DNA of 64,000 nt from Thermococcus sp. (lineage in GTDB: Archaea > Methanobacteriota_B > Thermococci > Thermococcales > Thermococcaceae). How positions within the stretch are numbered: the first letter of the stretch is position 1; every line of letters begins with the position of its first letter. Positions 35,680-44,071 of this stretch are shown here, in pieces. Position numbers and translations under genes: made by a program. The notes beneath the pieces are model-generated. The model was not told the DNA's origin and searched no databases. It saw nothing but the letters and a program-made list of their open reading frames with translations. The stretch is taken from positions 1 to 64,000 of the forward strand of contig NZ_WANV01000041.1 in assembly GCF_015521605.1 (NCBI RefSeq), written 5' to 3'.

Positions 35680-36438
35680 ATGATAGACGCCCACGCCCAC
35701 ATCGAGATGTTCAAGGGAAAAGCTGGAGAAGTCGTCGAGGAGAGCAGGAAGCGCCTGAAGGCGGTAGTTGATTCGATAACCGAGTACAGGAAGTTCCACG
35801 TCTGGAAGAGCTGGGAACTGCTACGACCCCACTTCGGCTTCGTCTTTCCAACCCTGGGCTATGCTCCGAACGAAGCGAGAAGGGGCAACTGGAAGAAAGT
35901 TGGAAAGGTGGAGACCTTCATCCGCGAGCACGCCGGCGAGATAGTTGCCCTCGGCGAGATAGGACTGGACTTCTACTACGCCACCACCGAGGCCGAGAGA
36001 AAGAACCAGAGGGAGATTTTCCACCACTTCCTTGACCTGGCCGTTGAGCTTGACCTCCCGGTTGTCCTCCACGCCCGCGATGCCGAGCGGGAGGTCTTTG
36101 AGGAGGTTCAGAGGGCAGGGGTCAAGGCTTATTTCCACTCCTACAGCGGGCCGAAGGAGCTTGCCCTTGAGGTAGCGGAGAACGGCCACATAATCGGCAT
36201 CAACACTGGGATAGACTTCATCCCGACAGTCAGGGAGGCGGCAGAGGCTCTTCCGCTTGAGAGCATTGTGGTGGAAACCGATTCACCGTACATGAGCCCG
36301 TACAAGGGCGAGAGGAACTACCCATGGAACGTGGAGTACGCGGTTAGAAAGATAGCGGAGCTTAAAGGCACGGAGTTCGAAGAGGTGGAGAGGACAACCG
36401 AAAAAAACGCCGTGGAGTTTTTTGGTTTGAGGCTCTGA
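35680..36438 (+). CDS. TatD-family metal-dependent hydrolase
   Basis: This 252-aa amidohydrolase-fold enzyme is related to TatD DNases. Metal ligands appear in order: MIDAHAHIE at the N-terminus, GEIGLDF (Glu), VLHARD (His), YFHSYSG (His) and VVETDSPYMSP (Asp). The C-terminal block ERTTEKNAVEFFGL is also typical. Known relatives act as 3'-5' exonucleases or deoxyribonucleases in DNA repair. ATG 35680 is supported by the conserved start; the upstream frame to 35623 is not family-like. A 17-base gap separates it from the next gene, so they are probably one operon. Confidence 0.88.
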   Translation: MIDAHAHIEMFKGKAGEVVEESRKRLKAVVDSITEYRKFHVWKSWELLRPHFGFVFPTLGYAPNEARRGNWKKVGKVETFIREHAGEIVALGEIGLDFYYATTEAERKNQREIFHHFLDLAVELDLPVVLHARDAEREVFEEVQRAGVKAYFHSYSGPKELALEVAENGHIIGINTGIDFIPTVREAAEALPLESIVVETDSPYMSPYKGERNYPWNVEYAVRKIAELKGTEFEEVERTTEKNAVEFFGLRL

Positions 36439-36455
36439 GAAAGGGAGGTGATGGA

Positions 36456-36761
36456 ATGGCCGTTGAGGTTCCTGAGGTTGTAGAGGTCAGGAAGCTTCTC
36501 GAAGAGCTCGACGAAAAAGCGCTCATAGCAAGGCTTGACTCATTCGTGAGGCTCAATGAGGGGTTGGAGACCAAGAAAGGCGAGGATTTCATAAAGGTTT
36601 CCATCCTGGGCTTCCTTGAGGGAACACTGGTGAGCCTGAGGAGGAAGTACCCGGAGAATGAAAAAGTTGAGGGGCTCCTGGAAAGGGTAAGCAAAAGAAG
36701 GGCCGAGCTCGATACCAAATTCAGGAAGCCCAAGCCCCCCATCTTCGAAAACATGGAGTGA
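36456..36761 (+). CDS. Hypothetical helical protein downstream of TatD
   Basis: This 101-aa protein is almost entirely helical and highly charged (VRKLLEELDEKALIARLDSFV, then LVSLRRKYPENEKVEGLLERV), with a Pro-rich C-terminus. A strong ribosome site GGGAGGTGATGG precedes ATG 36456, so it is a real gene. It is probably co-transcribed with the TatD hydrolase. It ends 2 bases from the stop of the convergent aldolase gene. No family is recognised; a coiled-coil dimer is possible. Confidence 0.7.
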   Translation: MAVEVPEVVEVRKLLEELDEKALIARLDSFVRLNEGLETKKGEDFIKVSILGFLEGTLVSLRRKYPENEKVEGLLERVSKRRAELDTKFRKPKPPIFENME

Positions 36762-36763
36762 AA

Positions 36764-37651
36764 TCAGAGAATCCCCGCTTCCGCGAGGGCATTCCTTATA
36801 TCCTCGACTGCATCTTTTTCCAGGGGCAGAGAAGGCAGCCTCGGCTTTCCGACTTTCAGGCCCCTCATCTCCATCGCGGCCTTTACCGCGCTTATCTGGT
36901 TGTACCTCTTCACGACAACCTCATTTATCAGGTTGACACGGAGCTGGAGTTCCCTGGCCTTCCGGTGGTTTCCTTCCCTGAAGGCCCTCCAGAGTCCTAC
37001 ACATAGCTCCGGGGCGACGTTGGCAACGGCAACTACGGCACCGTGAGCGCCCACGACCCATGAGGGATACATGACGTCGGCGGTTCCGGCGAGGATCGTG
37101 AACCTGTCTCCAAGGCGCCTCACAAGCTCGGTTATCCTCCCCATGCTCCCGCTTGAATCCTTTATGCCGATTATGTTGGAATGCTCATTAGCGAGACGCT
37201 CGATGACGTCGATGGGAATGTTTATTCCAGTGAACTTGGGGACGTTGTAGAGGAGTATCTCACCGTCGAGCCTCTCAGCTAGAGCCGAGTAGTGGGCGAA
37301 GAGCTCCTCTGAGGAGGGCTTGAAGTAGTACGGCGGGCCTACGAGCAGGGCATCGGCTCCGATGTCGAGGAGAACCTTTCCGAGCCTCAGTGTTTCTCTG
37401 GTGGAGTTCTCGGTGGCACCTGCAACAACGGGAACCCTGCCGTTCGCCTCGTCCAAGACGGTCTCAACGACCTTAAGCTTCTCCTCGAAGCTCAGGTAGG
37501 GGAACTCACCGTTGCTGCCGAGGGATACGAGGCCGTTGAGGCCGGCATTGATGAAGTGGTTCACGAGTTCTCTGAGAGCTGACTCGTCTATCTCCTCGTT
37601 CTCATCGAAGGGCGTGACGTGGGGGACGAAGACTCCTTCCAGCATAGGCAT
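36764..37651 (-). CDS. DapA/N-acetylneuraminate-lyase family aldolase
   Basis: This 295-aa class I aldolase has the TIM-barrel marks of the DHDPS/NAL superfamily: GSNGEFPYLS near residue 47, the catalytic Tyr in LLYNVPKFTG and the Schiff-base Lys in IIGIKDSSG. The substrate pyruvate-binding GSNGE differs from the GTTGE of classical DapA. Thermococcales make lysine by the LysW route, so a sugar-acid or keto-acid aldolase role is more likely than true dihydrodipicolinate synthesis. ATG 37651 lacks a purine-rich ribosome site, which suggests a leaderless transcript. It is divergent from the DUF234-type ATPase. Confidence 0.88.
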   Translation of the reverse strand: MPMLEGVFVPHVTPFDENEEIDESALRELVNHFINAGLNGLVSLGSNGEFPYLSFEEKLKVVETVLDEANGRVPVVAGATENSTRETLRLGKVLLDIGADALLVGPPYYFKPSSEELFAHYSALAERLDGEILLYNVPKFTGINIPIDVIERLANEHSNIIGIKDSSGSMGRITELVRRLGDRFTILAGTADVMYPSWVVGAHGAVVAVANVAPELCVGLWRAFREGNHRKARELQLRVNLINEVVVKRYNQISAVKAAMEMRGLKVGKPRLPSLPLEKDAVEDIRNALAEAGIL

Positions 37652-37750
37652 CGGAGGGGGTAGGCGGAAGAGGAGTTAAGGTTTACTGAATACTGAGCTC
37701 TGGATTCGATGAGCGAAACCCTTTTATAAATTTCGACCCACGATTATATT
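37652..37750. promoter_or_regulatory. Divergent promoter region, aldolase and ATPase
   Basis: For the plus-strand ATPase a clear TATA box, CTTTTATAAAT, lies at about 37721-37731, some 25 bases before ATG 37751, so the transcript should be leaderless. On the minus side only a weak AT-rich TATA candidate (AACCTTAAC) is seen. Confidence 0.55.
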
Positions 37751-39130
37751 ATGAGGATTCGAAAATTTGTTAACCGAAAGAAGGAGCTTGAGACCCTTGA
37801 AAGGCTCTACGGGAGGGACGGTTTTACCCTCGTCCTTGTCACGGGACGGAGAAGGATAGGAAAGAGCCGTCTCGTTCGTGAGTTTCTGAAGGGGAAGAAG
37901 GCCATAAGCGTCCAGTTTGAGAAGAGGCTCTGGGAGTACAATTTGAATAAGCTCAACAAGGCCATAGGAGAACACTTTGGAATTCCAGCTCCAAACTTCT
38001 CCACCTTCAGCGACGCCTTCCGCTTCATCGCTTCTCAATCGAGGCGTAGGCTCATCGTCTTCCTCGACGAGTTCTCCTACCTGCTCCGCTATTCTGAGGT
38101 GGAAGCCGAGTTCCAGAGCATAGTTGACGAAATACTCGCGGAGAGCAACGTTATGCTAATCCTCTCCGCCTCCTCCGTCGGCCTGCTCAAGAGGAGCTTC
38201 TTCGACTACTCCAGCCCGCTTTACGGGAGGAGCGACGCGACGCTGAACCTCCCGCCCCTAAGCTTCAAGCACCTCTTCGAGTGGTTTGAGGACATCTCAC
38301 CAGAGAATGCCGTGAAAGTTTATGCCGTAACATCCGGCGTTCCCCGCTACCTTGAGCTCTTCGAGGGGAGGGACGTTGAGGGTGAGATAAGGGCCAACTT
38401 CTTCGATCCTAACTCCTTCCTCTTCCACGAGGCCAAAGAGCTCCTTGAGGAGGAGTTCCGGGAGCCTGAAACGTACTACACTCTCCTTGAGGCTATCGCT
38501 AAGGGAAAGACGAGGGTGAACGAGATAGCCCAGCACGCCTTCCTTGAGCCCAAGAACACCGCGAGGTACCTGAGAATCCTCGAAGACCTTGGGATACTGA
38601 AGAGGGAGCTTCCAGCTGGCAGAAAGGCGAAGAGGGGCATCTACCGCTTTAAAGACCTCTACTTCGCCTTCTGGTTCCGGTTTGTAGCTCCGTACTTCGA
38701 GGAGATAGAGAGCGGCTTCCCCGAGGGCGCGCTGGAGGAGTTCGAAAGGGAGTTCAACCACTACCTCGGCTCTGCCTTTGAAGAGGTGGCGAAGCAGTTT
38801 CTAATCGAGCTGAACAGAAAAGAAAAGCTTCCCTTCAGGTTCACTAAAATAGGAAGGTGGTGGCATAGGGATAAGGAGATTGATCTGGTGGCTTTGAACG
38901 AGAGGGAGAAAAAGGCTTTGTTCGTTGAGGTTAAGTGGAAAAACCTGAGCAAGAGAGAAGCTAGGGGAATTTTGAGGGAGTTGGAGAGGAAGGCCGAGCT
39001 TGTGGGATTGGATGGGTGGGAGAAGAGATACGGGCTTGTCGCGAAGAAGGTCGAGGGAAAGGACGAGCTTAGGGAAGTGGACTGGCTGGTCTGGGATTTG
39101 AGGGACTTCGAAAGGCTTATCTCCAATTAG
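37751..39130 (+). CDS. AAA ATPase with C-terminal DUF234 nuclease-like domain (copy A)
   Basis: This 459-aa protein is the first of three paralogues in the window (others at 47741 and 49289). The N-terminal PF01637 ATPase has Walker A VTGRRRIGKSRL near residue 30, Walker B LIVFLDEFSYLL near residue 102, and a sensor LSASSVGLL followed by SPLYGRSDATL. A winged helix (GKTRVNEIAQHAFLEPKNTARYLRIL) sits near residue 250. The C-terminal DUF234 part ends in EIDLVALN...ALFVEVKWK, which reads as the Asp and Glu-x-Lys of a PD-(D/E)XK nuclease core. Family members are thought to be mobile or defence-related; the function is unproven. Its tail is nearly the same as in copies B and C at DNA level. Confidence 0.88.
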   Translation: MRIRKFVNRKKELETLERLYGRDGFTLVLVTGRRRIGKSRLVREFLKGKKAISVQFEKRLWEYNLNKLNKAIGEHFGIPAPNFSTFSDAFRFIASQSRRRLIVFLDEFSYLLRYSEVEAEFQSIVDEILAESNVMLILSASSVGLLKRSFFDYSSPLYGRSDATLNLPPLSFKHLFEWFEDISPENAVKVYAVTSGVPRYLELFEGRDVEGEIRANFFDPNSFLFHEAKELLEEEFREPETYYTLLEAIAKGKTRVNEIAQHAFLEPKNTARYLRILEDLGILKRELPAGRKAKRGIYRFKDLYFAFWFRFVAPYFEEIESGFPEGALEEFEREFNHYLGSAFEEVAKQFLIELNRKEKLPFRFTKIGRWWHRDKEIDLVALNEREKKALFVEVKWKNLSKREARGILRELERKAELVGLDGWEKRYGLVAKKVEGKDELREVDWLVWDLRDFERLISN

Positions 39131-39175
39131 TGAGTACCTTAAACAAAGAGATAATGTACCTGCGAGGGATCTACC

Positions 39176-39400
39176 ATGGTCGGGTATCACTCAACGGAGG
39201 TTCGTGAGGTCGAACTGCCCGTCAAGGGGAAGTACTTCGGGAAGCGCAAGATCCGTGCAAAGGTCCACGAGATCAGACTCTTTCCTGAAACTGGAACGAT
39301 TACTGAAAATGGAGGAAACTTGCTGAGGGAGTTCCTCAGGAAGATGGGTATAGAATTAACGAGAGATGAAATAGAAAAGATTAGAGAAATAAAAAAATAA
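39176..39400 (+). CDS. Small basic ORF after ATPase copy A
   Basis: This 74-aa protein has a beta-rich N-terminal half (EVELPVKGKYFGKRKIRAKV) and a charged helical C-terminus (FLRKMGIELTRDEIEKIREI). GCGAGGGATC precedes ATG 39176. It overlaps in sequence with the start of a decayed frame at 39385. It may be an intact small gene or a surviving piece of a larger one. The gap to ATPase copy A is 45 bases, so co-transcription is likely. No family is recognised. Confidence 0.5.
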   Translation: MVGYHSTEVREVELPVKGKYFGKRKIRAKVHEIRLFPETGTITENGGNLLREFLRKMGIELTRDEIEKIREIKK

Positions 39401-39582
39401 CAACTGTCGACCCAAGAGAGACAGACATCTCCCACCCCCTCGTCAAGGATGCTACATACCTATACATCCACGGCGGACCAACGGAAAACGCCCTAAAAAC
39501 GCTTACGTTTCTCCAGCTCGCCACGCTCCCGATCGCTGCAAAGGTAAGGCACAGAGACAAATATCAAGTAAAAAAACCATAG
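39385..39582 (+). pseudogene. Start-less gene remnant
   Basis: A frame opening after the TAG at 39382-39384 encodes 65 residues that look like real protein: VDPRETDISHPLVKDA, then TYLYIHGGPTENALKTL, and a tail AAKVRHRDKYQVKKP followed by TAG. No ATG, GTG or TTG start is available in this frame, and the codons fit Thermococcus use. It is best read as the 3' end of a gene whose front has been lost or shifted out of frame. Its family is unknown; it does not resemble the neighbouring ATPases or the partner genes. Confidence 0.55.
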
Positions 39583-39627
39583 AAAGGGCAATACTCCCGA
39601 GGATAGTAGAGAGAGAGTAATGAGTTT

Positions 39628-40293
39628 GTGGATCCGGTAGAAAGTAGAGTAAACAGAATCGGCGACGATCACGTCCAGAACACGTGGCTCGCGGCGTACC
39701 ACACGATGCCGTATGACCGCCTAATTAAAGAAAAACTAGATGAAATAGCGCAGGCACTGTGGGAGTTTGGTGGGCTGTCAAAGGCAGGTGTGGACTTCGG
39801 AGATTACATACAATACCTCAAAACGGCAGCAAGGGCTGCGGAGAAGATTGGCGAGATGCAGGCAAAGACGCTCCACTACAAAGGTGGCAAATACGTACTT
39901 GAGCCATTAAACGGGAAGATAGAACAGATCGAGGAAATGCACCAGCTCGCAGAGTATTTGAAGAAGCTACTACCAGAAAAAATCGTCGAAGCAGAAAAGA
40001 TACAACCAACCAAGTTCAAACAAGACCAAAAACAAGAGGAGAAGCCAAGAACGAGAGGTTTACCTGAAGATGCCAAGGTCGAAGTCCTCTCCATCCTCCA
40101 GGCTTTGGAGTTCGCCGACTACTCCGAAAAAGCCAAGAAAAAAGCCCTCCAAAAGTTCTCCGAGAGGATAAGCGAGCTTTCAGAGAAAGAGCCAACGCGG
40201 GAAAACCTTCTAAAGCTCGGCCTCTACACTTACGCCCTCGAACTCGTGAAGGCCAGCCGCTGGGAGAAGGTCGAGAAGCTGAGGGAGCTTTAA
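39628..40293 (+). CDS. Hypothetical chimeric protein, ATPase-associated (partner 1)
   Basis: This is a 221-aa helical protein. The first 135 residues (DYIQYLKTAARAAEKIGEMQ and a Lys/Gln-rich stretch KFKQDQKQEEK) use many AAA, ATA and CAA codons and look foreign to the chromosome. From about residue 145 the codon use turns typical for Thermococcus, and the sequence (EVLSILQALEFADYSEKAKK then LLKLGLYTYALELVKASRWEK) is clearly homologous to the C-terminus of the frameshifted gene at 50684-51686. Both lie downstream of DUF234-type ATPases. GTG 39628 is the only good start. A shared docking or regulatory domain joined to different front parts is my reading. Confidence 0.6.
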   Translation: MDPVESRVNRIGDDHVQNTWLAAYHTMPYDRLIKEKLDEIAQALWEFGGLSKAGVDFGDYIQYLKTAARAAEKIGEMQAKTLHYKGGKYVLEPLNGKIEQIEEMHQLAEYLKKLLPEKIVEAEKIQPTKFKQDQKQEEKPRTRGLPEDAKVEVLSILQALEFADYSEKAKKKALQKFSERISELSEKEPTRENLLKLGLYTYALELVKASRWEKVEKLREL

Positions 40294-40310
40294 AATAAAA
40301 ACTCCTGAAA

Positions 40311-40356
40311 GTGGAACCCTTAAGGTACCAAAAACCTAAAAAAGTGGTACCCTTAA
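40311..40356. repeat. GTGGWACCCTTAA direct repeats before the DUF4143 ATPase
   Basis: GTGGAACCCTTAA (40311-40323) and GTGGTACCCTTAA (40344-40356) match at 12 of 13 positions. Between them TTAAGGTACC forms an imperfect inverted repeat with the second copy. They lie directly upstream of ATG 40365, in the place of a promoter and operator. Confidence 0.6.
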
Positions 40357-40364
40357 TTTCCTAC

Positions 40365-41693
40365 ATGATGGACGAAACACTGGTCAAAAGGTACATCGTT
40401 GAGTTCCACGAGAGGGACTTTTCGGGAGTACTGCCCAGGGAGCTCAGAGTAACAAACGTCAGGGGGAAGGCTACGGCCATCATCGGGCCGAGGAGGGCCG
40501 GGAAAACCCACTACCTCTTTTCCATCCTAAACGACGAGCCCCAGAAATACCTCTACGTTGACTTCGAGAATCCAGTTTTCCATCCGATGACGGCGAGGGA
40601 GTTCCTCGCTGTTCTCGACGCCTACAGAGAGTTATACCCAGAGATCCAGAAGCCCGTGGTGATGCTCGACGAAGTTCAAGCCGTCCCGGATTGGGAAAGG
40701 CTTGTACGGTATCTCCTCGACACCGGACACGAGGTTTACTTAACTGGCTCCTCCTCAAAGCTCCTATCGGCGGAAGTTGCCACTCACCTCCGCGGAAGGG
40801 CGCTCACCTACATCCTCTTCCCGCTCTCGTTCAGGGAGTTCCTTCTTTTCCGGGGCGTTGAATACAGGGGGAGGGCTTTTTACCACAACTACGTACGGAT
40901 AAAGCACCTTCTCGGGGAGTACCTTGAGTACGGTGCCTATCCGGAGGTGGCACTGGCGCCCAAAGAAGCCAGGGAGCTGATACTGAAGGAATATCTTAAC
41001 GTCATGATAAAGCGAGACGTCCTTGAGAGACACCGCATCAGGAACGTTTACCTCCTCAACGAGCTCCTTTATCTCTCCCTCCGGAGCTACTCGAAATACG
41101 TCTCTGTCGATTCGCTCTACCGCCTTCTCAAGGGGAGGCTCAAAGTGACGAAGAGGACGATAGCCAACTACCTGACTTACCTGGAGGAGGCTTTTTTCCT
41201 GTTCCTCCTCAGGAAGTACGAACGCTCGCCCAAAGCGAGGGTAGTTGCACCAAGAAAGCTCTACCTCATAGACACGGGGCTCTCGCTCTTTGGCTCAAAG
41301 GACGTTGGGAGGGATGTCGAAAACACCGTCTTCCTCGAGCTCATGAGGATGAAAAGCTCCAACCCGAGGCTTGAATTTTACTACTGGAAGAGTCCCTCGG
41401 GCCACGAAGTGGACTTCGTCGTACTCGAGGGCGAAAGAGTGCGGGAGCTCATCCAGGTCAGCATTGACTTAAGCGACGAAAAAACGAGAAAAAGGGAGTT
41501 TCTGGCACTCCTCAACGCTTCAAAGGAGCTCAAGTGCAGGAACCTCACGGTGATTACCCTCGATGAAGAAGGTACCGAGAGAGTCGAGCTCTACGGGATG
41601 AAGGGCGAAATCAGGCTCGTGCCGCTGGCCAGGTGGTTGCTGGGGGAGGGGGGAGCACTCAGAAATGAACCCGAGACTCAATCGCCTGTGTAG
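40365..41693 (+). CDS. AAA ATPase with DUF4143 C-terminal domain
   Basis: This 442-aa protein is of the common AAA_14/DUF4143 type. Walker A is IIGPRRAGKTHYL near residue 40, Walker B is PVVMLDEVQAVPDWE near residue 100, and TGSSSKLLS is the sensor. In the C-terminal part, YYWKSPSGHEVDFVVLEG followed by LIQVSIDL resembles a restriction-endonuclease fold with Gln in place of the Glu of the E-x-K motif. Its role is unknown; relatives spread as solitary mobile genes. I chose ATG 40365 (40368 is also possible) because the frame upstream of it is the repeat-bearing promoter region. The last 16 bases overlap the convergent pterin gene. Confidence 0.85.
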   Translation: MMDETLVKRYIVEFHERDFSGVLPRELRVTNVRGKATAIIGPRRAGKTHYLFSILNDEPQKYLYVDFENPVFHPMTAREFLAVLDAYRELYPEIQKPVVMLDEVQAVPDWERLVRYLLDTGHEVYLTGSSSKLLSAEVATHLRGRALTYILFPLSFREFLLFRGVEYRGRAFYHNYVRIKHLLGEYLEYGAYPEVALAPKEARELILKEYLNVMIKRDVLERHRIRNVYLLNELLYLSLRSYSKYVSVDSLYRLLKGRLKVTKRTIANYLTYLEEAFFLFLLRKYERSPKARVVAPRKLYLIDTGLSLFGSKDVGRDVENTVFLELMRMKSSNPRLEFYYWKSPSGHEVDFVVLEGERVRELIQVSIDLSDEKTRKREFLALLNASKELKCRNLTVITLDEEGTERVELYGMKGEIRLVPLARWLLGEGGALRNEPETQSPV

Positions 41694-43216
41694 AACTCCG
41701 GAAAAAGCTCGACCTCCTGGACGTAGCTCCTCCTCAACTTCAACGCAGTCTTAGCCCTCTCAAGCTCCCGGCCGAGGTAGAAAGCATGTCTTGGGCTTAT
41801 ATCGAAGTGCTCCAGGATGGTGTCGATTATCGCGTTCGGCTCATCCCCGGTTATCGTAAGGACTGCCTCAGTCCCGCGGTGGGCGTTCACCCAGATTTTC
41901 CCGTCTTCAACCCAGATGCGGAAGTAAACCGGTTCAAGCTCGACCTGCTTTTCCTCGGCCTCGACGACTTTCTCAGCCGGCTCGAACCGCCACTCGCTTG
42001 CCCTCTTCTCCTTGAGGATCAGGAGGTCAAAGCCAAGGTCTTTGGGCATCTCGAAGAGGTTCATATCTACTGCCCGCCTCAGTTCCCTCACCGAGCCCCT
42101 CGCCTTAATGCTCACTTCGGTGGTTAGGAGAAGGTTTATCGAGAGCTCCTTCGCGATTCCAGCCAGGAGGGCGTTCATTCCAGCGCTGTCGGCATCGTAG
42201 AGCTCAACGACGTTCCCAACGCCCGCCAGAAGGACGTCATCGGGGTTCCTCTCGCGGTAGAGCTGGAAAGCAGTTATGGAACGCGCCAGGTGAGGCACGT
42301 GCTCAAGGATTAAATCGGGGATAATCGTTTTGTAGCCCAAATCAAAGGCTTTCTCCTTCAGCCTATCCAGGAAATTTACACGTTCACCTGGTTTCGTAGG
42401 AAATAAGCCCTTCTTCTGGTTCGTTGGGATTAGAACAACGGGCTTTTCCGTCACGAGTTCCTCAAGGTTGCCTTCGTCAACGCTCAGGAAGAGGTCCGCG
42501 TAATCCAAAGCTTTCTCGATTTCGGCCGTGTTCAGTGAGTCAAAGCTTACCGGGACGTCGAAGCCGTTCTCCTTCAGCCTCTCCCTGATTTCCGGGATTT
42601 CCTCGATGAAGTCGGGGTTAGTCTCCCCGGCGACCATGCCAACGTCGATTATATCCGCCCCCTCGCGGAGGTAGTAGAGGGCCTTCTCGACTGTCCTTTC
42701 AACGCCGAGCTTGGGGGCATCGACTACTTCCCCCAGAATCCTCGCCGGGAAGTCCCTGCCGGCTGGGAGGTTACCAATGAGCACGTTCCACGGCTTTTTG
42801 AGCGCCTTCTCGATGTAGGTTCTGTTCCGCGTTTTGTTCCTTATGTCCTCAACCTTCTTGAGCGCATCGATCGAGAAGAGGTCGTCGGCAGGAAGTTCCT
42901 TGCTCAGCTTGAAGCCCTCACGAAGAGCCTTAAGGGTCTGGGGCAGGTCCATCGCGTTCCTCGGTCCCTTGAATGCCGGAATTCCAAGCTCGTCCTCTAT
43001 GATTTGAGCGGAACCGCGGACGAGGCCCGGGATTAGAATGAGATCATGGTCCTCGCTCCGGATTCCCGCCTTTTTGAGGTAGCGGGCGATAAGCTCGGGC
43101 GTGAGGAAAGCCGCGACGCTCACGGGGGCGACGAAGACGTCGCAACCTTTACCATATTTTCTCACGAGCGGTTCGGCGAGCCTGCCGGTGACGAGGAGGA
43201 TTCTCTCGGGGTGCAT
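41678..43216 (-). CDS. Dihydropteroate synthase-related protein
   Basis: This 512-aa archaeal protein has an N-terminal domain starting MHPERILLVTGRLAEPLV and a central TIM barrel related to dihydropteroate synthase, visible in GADIIDVGMVAGETNPDF and VPVSFDSLNTAEIEKAL. A C-terminal domain of about 120 residues with RIWVEDGKIWVNAHRGTEAVLTI follows. Relatives occur in Thermococcales and methanogens and have been linked to pterin cofactor synthesis, but activity is uncertain. ATG 43216 is used; an in-frame TTG at 43234 lacks support. It is convergent with the ATPase gene. Confidence 0.82.
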   Translation of the reverse strand: MHPERILLVTGRLAEPLVRKYGKGCDVFVAPVSVAAFLTPELIARYLKKAGIRSEDHDLILIPGLVRGSAQIIEDELGIPAFKGPRNAMDLPQTLKALREGFKLSKELPADDLFSIDALKKVEDIRNKTRNRTYIEKALKKPWNVLIGNLPAGRDFPARILGEVVDAPKLGVERTVEKALYYLREGADIIDVGMVAGETNPDFIEEIPEIRERLKENGFDVPVSFDSLNTAEIEKALDYADLFLSVDEGNLEELVTEKPVVLIPTNQKKGLFPTKPGERVNFLDRLKEKAFDLGYKTIIPDLILEHVPHLARSITAFQLYRERNPDDVLLAGVGNVVELYDADSAGMNALLAGIAKELSINLLLTTEVSIKARGSVRELRRAVDMNLFEMPKDLGFDLLILKEKRASEWRFEPAEKVVEAEEKQVELEPVYFRIWVEDGKIWVNAHRGTEAVLTITGDEPNAIIDTILEHFDISPRHAFYLGRELERAKTALKLRRSYVQEVELFPEFYTGD

Positions 43217-43274
43217 GTGTGAGAGTAGCCGCAAAGGTATTTAGGCTTTTGCCGTAACAGCCAACGGTGGGACT

Positions 43275-43997
43275 ATGATACGGGTGGGGACGTGCGGCTT
43301 CTGCGAGAGCCACTCCAAGTACTACCGCGACTTCGACGCGATAGAGATACAGGGGACGTTCTACCGGGTTCTCCAGGAAAAGACCCTCGAAAGGTGGAGG
43401 GAAGAAGCCCCTGAAGGGTTCGTCTTTTCCATCAAAGCCTTCCAGGGGGTAACACACCCGCCGAACAGCCCTACCTGGCGGAGGAGCAACGTGAAACCGC
43501 CAAAGGATGCCGGTTTTCTGCGGCCTAACAGCGAGGTGCTCCACTTCTGGAGGCTCACGCTGAGGGAAGCCGAGATTCTGGGCGCGAGGTTCATACTCAT
43601 TCAGCTTCCGAGAAGCTTTAAGGAGGGTGAGGAGAGCTTTGCCAACGCGGAGAAGTTCTTTGAGATGATCGAGAGGGGCGAGTTTGAGATAGCGGTCGAA
43701 CTGAGGGGCTGGAGCGAGAAGGGAGTCAAGCGCTTTGTCAGAGAGTTCGACGTCATAGACGTCACCGACCCGCTCGTGAGGGTTCCGCTTCATGAGGGGG
43801 AGGCTAACTACTACCGCCTCCACGGGCGATACGAGAACGGGAGGATAGTCTACAGCCACGCCTACAGCGACGAGGAGCTGGAAAAGATAAGGGAGAGGGT
43901 CCTCGGCTGGAACATCTCTGAAAGCTTCGTCTTCTTCAACAACTCGGCCATGTGCAGGGACGCGAAGAGGTTCAGAGAGAGGATAAAGGGCACTTAG
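43275..43997 (+). CDS. DUF72 family protein
   Basis: This 240-aa TIM-barrel-like protein fits DUF72: the start IRVGTCGFCESHSKYYRDFDAIEIQGTFYR, FVFSIKAFQGVTHP, a LIQLPRSFKEGEES segment, an AVELRGW strand, YYRLHGRYENG and the terminal VFFNNSAMCRDAKRF. The biochemical function of the family is not established. ATG 43275 follows GGTGGGACT. The stop is 3 bases before the sRNA gene on the other strand. Confidence 0.9.
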   Translation: MIRVGTCGFCESHSKYYRDFDAIEIQGTFYRVLQEKTLERWREEAPEGFVFSIKAFQGVTHPPNSPTWRRSNVKPPKDAGFLRPNSEVLHFWRLTLREAEILGARFILIQLPRSFKEGEESFANAEKFFEMIERGEFEIAVELRGWSEKGVKRFVREFDVIDVTDPLVRVPLHEGEANYYRLHGRYENGRIVYSHAYSDEELEKIRERVLGWNISESFVFFNNSAMCRDAKRFRERIKGT

Positions 43998-44000
43998 GCT

Positions 44001-44064
44001 TCTGGCTCAGCCACGGGTCCAGCTCATCACGGATCAGACGAGGGTGTCGTCATCATCGCCCCAG
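44001..44064 (-). ncRNA. C/D box small guide RNA
   Basis: On the minus strand the gap between DUF72 and gyaR reads as a textbook archaeal C/D sRNA: box C ATGATGA (44056-44050), a 12-base guide, box D' CTGA (44037-44034), a 3-base spacer, box C' GTGATGA (44030-44024), a 13-base guide, and box D CTGA (44010-44007). Flanking CTGG and CCAG segments can pair as the outer stem. It should bind L7Ae (encoded at 55688), Nop5 and fibrillarin and direct 2'-O-methylation. By the D+5 rule the targets are complementary to CGACACCCTCGT and GCTGGACCCGTGG; rRNA or tRNA sites were not assigned. Confidence 0.92.
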
Positions 44065-44071
44065 AGCCTCA

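Noticed and set aside
36764-37651. Lysine-pathway dapA
   Set aside because: The motif differs from classical DapA and no other diaminopimelate genes are nearby; kept as family aldolase.
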